A DNA stretch of 64,000 nucleotides from Polaromonas sp. AER18D-145 (GTDB lineage: Bacteria > Pseudomonadota > Gammaproteobacteria > Burkholderiales > Burkholderiaceae_C), in assembly GCF_002379095.1 (NCBI RefSeq), contig NZ_NBZV01000007.1:1-64000 (forward strand). Reading direction: 5' to 3'. The notes under the pieces are model-generated. The model was not told where the DNA came from and did no database searches. It was given only the letters and a program-made list of their open reading frames with translations. Shown here piece by piece: positions 63,891 through 64,000 of this stretch. Every line of letters begins with the position of its first letter. Position 1 is the first letter of the stretch. Made by a program: the position numbers and the translations under genes.

Positions 63891-64000
63891 ATGACACCCC
63901 TTTCCTCATCTCCTTCCCTGGCGTTGCCGCCGGCCCTCGGATCGCTGCTGGAGCGCCTGCCGGCTTACCCCGGCTCGGTGCTGCTGGTCAGTGCGCTCAA
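63891..64000 (+). CDS. ubiT: Likely UbiT (SCP2-domain ubiquinone accessory protein), truncated by the window end
   Basis: Only the first ~36 residues are visible (MTPLSSSPSLALPPALGSLL and onward to LPAYPGSVLLVSAL). The Leu/Pro-rich start with AYPGS resembles SCP2-type accessory proteins that follow ubiU and ubiV. The call rests mainly on position. Confidence 0.6.
   Translation, partial: MTPLSSSPSLALPPALGSLLERLPAYPGSVLLVSAL

Noticed and set aside
1..64000. CRISPR arrays, prophage or transposase genes, rRNA or tRNA genes
   Set aside because: No regular spacer array, integrase or transposase, rRNA motif or tRNA cloverleaf was found. The adhesin repeats are protein-coding and the GC-rich repeats are not spaced regularly.

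Overview
The window is high-GC chromosomal DNA from a betaproteobacterium. It is most likely a member of the Comamonadaceae (Polaromonas, Rhodoferax or Variovorax type). The evidence is four orphan Bug-type solute-binding proteins, a DUF4148 protein, a DUF1840 protein, an aerobic CoA-dependent aromatic operon, and one family of GC-rich intergenic repeats. Nearly every base between genes is accounted for. I saw no rRNA, tRNA or CRISPR array.

Layout. (1) 1-14.1 kb is an adhesion module. It holds the 3' part of a giant type-I-secreted repeat adhesin, a LapD-type c-di-GMP receptor and a LapG-type periplasmic protease on the opposite strand, and a TolC-family outer-membrane protein with an unusual NTF2-like tail. 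The inner-membrane parts of the exporter are not in the window. A PAS-receiver protein follows (14.2-15.2 kb). (2) 15.4-22.8 kb is a seven-gene minus-strand operon for 2-aminobenzoyl-CoA (anthranilate) or salicylyl-CoA breakdown. It has a bifunctional hydroxylase/reductase, a MarR regulator, enoyl-CoA hydratase, acyl-CoA dehydrogenase, CoA ligase, thioesterase and a RidA-like protein, and several junctions are ATGA overlaps. (3) 22.8-33.1 kb carries a dispersed ~95-bp palindromic repeat placed directly after stop codons, a 2OG-Fe dioxygenase, DUF1840, and two Bug proteins. (4) 27-36 kb is a branched-chain-amino-acid-type ABC transporter bracketed by two acyl-CoA ligases. A second binding protein lies divergent from a Crp/Fnr regulator. 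(5) 38-47.5 kb has a PQQ-type sugar dehydrogenase with a dihaem cytochrome c, RluF, a lipase-like hydrolase, a QseBC-like two-component system and htpG with a heat-shock promoter. (6) 47.5-49.5 kb is a small hipBA cassette flanked by a duplicated gene 3' end and preceded by four evenly built operators. (7) 49.4-53.2 kb has a ModA-like protein, two Bug proteins and an FAH-family hydrolase.

(8) 53.2-61.0 kb is the most striking region. It is a nine-gene minus-strand run headed by a candidate NsrR operator: DUF2249, quinol nitric-oxide reductase, DUF2249, NsrR, a DUF59 protein, a membrane protein, NnrS, a RIO-type kinase and a cyanide-insensitive alternative oxidase. Directly divergent from it is ubiU-ubiV-hemolysin III-(ubiT), the oxygen-independent ubiquinone pathway, with a candidate FNR/Anr box. 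Together they look like a quinone and NO-stress module for micro-oxic growth: the Ubi proteins make quinone without O2, qNOR spends quinol on NO, and AOX offers an NO-tolerant route to O2.

Starts were set by Shine-Dalgarno sequences and overlaps with neighbours. They often differ from the longest open frame. No database search was possible, so family names rest on motifs recognised by eye.
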